64,000 nucleotides of DNA from Paenibacillus sp. YYML68 (lineage in GTDB: Bacteria > Bacillota > Bacilli > Paenibacillales > NBRC-103111), in the NCBI RefSeq assembly GCF_027923405.1, contig NZ_BQYI01000001.1:3078501-3142500 (forward strand). The letters are read 5' to 3'. Positions 62,702-64,000 of this stretch are shown here, in pieces. Every line of letters starts with the position of its first letter. The stretch's first letter is position 1. The translations under genes were made by a program, and so were the position numbers. A model generated the notes under the pieces. It was not told the origin of the DNA and did no database searches. It worked only from the letters and a program-made list of their open reading frames with translations.

Positions 62702-63886
62702 TTAAGAGACGAGCCGCTCGGCAAGACGATGGTCCGATCGGTCCGCGGCCATGTAACGATACAGCAAGTAGAGCGCTGCAAGCGAGACGACCGCGCCTGC
62801 GATGAATGGCAGCTGATGGCTGTAGTCGTACACCCCTGCTCCGAGCAGCGGACCGGTAATGCGTCCGAGGCTGTCCATCGACGAGTTCAGTCCGGAGGCG
62901 ACGCCTTGACCGACCTTCGTCTTCTGCGTAATGAGACTCGTCACACACGGTCGTATCAGCGCATTGCCTGCTGCGAATACACTCAAGTAGATCGAGGCGG
63001 TCAGCAGGCTGCTGGAGAACAGGATCAGGATGAAGCCTACCGCTGATAGAACGAGACCGAGGCCGATGACTCGGGCTTCCTGCCCTTTTTTGATCAGACG
63101 CCGTACGACACCGCCTTGAATCAACGCCCCGACGATACCGCTGACAGCGAACATGATGCCCAGCTGCGTAGGCGTCGCGCCGATCTGGTCGCGCTGGAAC
63201 AGCAGCAGTGTCGCTTCAAGTCCTGCGAGCGTGAAGGAGACGAAGAACGACAGGATGTATAAATATTTGAGCGAGCCGACGAACGCTGCCCAGCGTGAGC
63301 CCTTCTTCGCTTCCTGAGCCTTGCGCCTGCTCTCCTCGGTGAGCGATTCCTTGAGCGTGACAGCGGCGAAGCCGAACATCGCGAGCGCCAGTGCCGCCGC
63401 CACGAAGAACGGCACGTGATAGCCGAAGCTGCTGAGCAAGCCGCCGACAGCCGGCCCGAAGATGAAGCCAAGACCGATCGACATACCGACCAGCCCCATC
63501 CCCTTCGTTCGGTTGTCCTCCGACGTAATGTCCGCGACGTACGCGACAGCGCAAGCCGTGACCGCGCCTGAGAACAAGCCGCCAAGAATACGCGACACAT
63601 ACATGAGCATCAGGTTGTCCCCGGCCATGCCGAATATGAAGAAGCTGGCGCTGAAGCCGAGCGTGCCGATCATAATGATCGGACGTCGTCCCAGACGGTC
63701 AGACAAGCTGCCCCATAGCGGTGACATGAGGAACGAGACTAGAGAATAGACCGATAAGAGTAAGCCGAGGTGCACATTTTCGGCGCCTGAGCCGGTAACC
63801 ACGTCAGGAAGTACGGGAATAATGATGCCAAAGCCGATAAAAATCGTCATTATCAGCACCATGATAACTAGAAGTCTTTTATCCAT
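62702..63886 (-). CDS. Major facilitator superfamily drug efflux protein
   Basis: This 394-residue protein has 12 predicted membrane helices and the MFS motif A GSLSDRLGRRP (about 60-70) between helices 2 and 3. The motif C-like segment GLGFIFGPAVGGLLSSFG (helix 5, about 137-154) marks it as a DHA1 proton antiporter, close to the TetA/Blt group. Substrate unknown. Convergent with the small ORF. The promoter lies beyond 63900. Confidence 0.9.
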   Translation of the reverse strand: MDKRLLVIMVLIMTIFIGFGIIIPVLPDVVTGSGAENVHLGLLLSVYSLVSFLMSPLWGSLSDRLGRRPIIMIGTLGFSASFFIFGMAGDNLMLMYVSRILGGLFSGAVTACAVAYVADITSEDNRTKGMGLVGMSIGLGFIFGPAVGGLLSSFGYHVPFFVAAALALAMFGFAAVTLKESLTEESRRKAQEAKKGSRWAAFVGSLKYLYILSFFVSFTLAGLEATLLLFQRDQIGATPTQLGIMFAVSGIVGALIQGGVVRRLIKKGQEARVIGLGLVLSAVGFILILFSSSLLTASIYLSVFAAGNALIRPCVTSLITQKTKVGQGVASGLNSSMDSLGRITGPLLGAGVYDYSHQLPFIAGAVVSLAALYLLYRYMAADRSDHRLAERLVS

Positions 63887-64000
63887 AGGTGTAACCTTGC
63901 CTCCGATATTTCAAGTGAGTAGCTTTACTGTACCACATCTTTTTTCATGATGGAAATGATGCTGTGAGTGTTAACAATTTGGACAAACCTTCATCAAATG

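Overview
The window is a contiguous piece of a Firmicutes chromosome, very probably Paenibacillus or a close relative. The base composition is GC-rich for a Firmicute. Genes carry strong AGGAGG-type ribosome binding sites, often with TTG or GTG starts. The gene content is Bacillales-specific: ylbF/ylbG, ylaN, yugN, UPF0637, ccpA, acuA/acuC, and a T-box in front of tyrS. The order rpsD, tyrS, (PBP), acsA, acuA, acuC, ..., ccpA is the Bacillus order with insertions. No phage, transposon, CRISPR array, rRNA or tRNA gene was seen.

Layout. 1-4.5 kb is a signalling island: a CheB-CheR-PAS-histidine kinase hybrid that runs off the left edge, divergent from a two-gene operon of a stand-alone B12-binding protein with the CarH-type W-x9-EH photoreceptor signature and a small PAS-like partner. 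4.5-7.9 kb holds galU, a PHP phosphoesterase, a LysR regulator and an unknown gene. 8-10 kb has ylbG and ylbF (ricF), separated by a Rhizobium-type asparaginase gene on the other strand. 10.2-14 kb is an XPB helicase with its helicase-associated partner. 14.2-21.2 kb carries a nuclease lipoprotein, a CBS protein, an M20 amidohydrolase, yugN, ftsW, an Asp23 protein, ylaN, a Crh-like HPr paralogue and an aminopeptidase.

21.3-35.6 kb is the conserved translation and carbon core: rpsD with a long leader, tyrS with a tyrosine T-box, a class A PBP with fibronectin domains, acsA/acuA/acuC with two cre-like sites, an alpha/beta hydrolase, glyS, mtnN and ccpA. 35.7-46.4 kb contains a zinc-ribbon gene, a VanZ protein, a DJ-1 protein, ptsG-ptsI without ptsH and with a cre over the ptsG promoter, thiE, a CoA-binding protein, a C39 peptidase, aroA, a pair of fluoride channels, a rhodanese and aroK.

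46.6-53.2 kb is a sugar-acid block: a LacI regulator, a LarA-type nickel racemase/epimerase homologue, gluconokinase, an SDR dehydrogenase, then 6-phosphogluconate dehydrogenase on its own promoter. Together these could run fructuronate/mannonate to gluconate to 6-phosphogluconate to ribulose 5-phosphate. 54.4-59.8 kb is a LnrLMN-like ABC exporter divergent from its two-component system. 59.9-63.9 kb holds a secreted stalk-domain protein, a UPF0637 protein, a secreted repeat protein, a 44-residue small ORF and an MFS exporter.

Regulatory theme. CcpA, two cre-like sites at acsA/acuA, a cre over ptsG, and an HPr paralogue that keeps the regulatory serine but lacks the catalytic histidine all lie in this window, so carbon catabolite control is unusually concentrated here. 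The least ordinary parts are the B12-photoreceptor/PAS operon beside the CheB-CheR kinase and the putative nickel-dependent aldonate epimerase operon. Both are proposals from motifs and context, not demonstrated functions.
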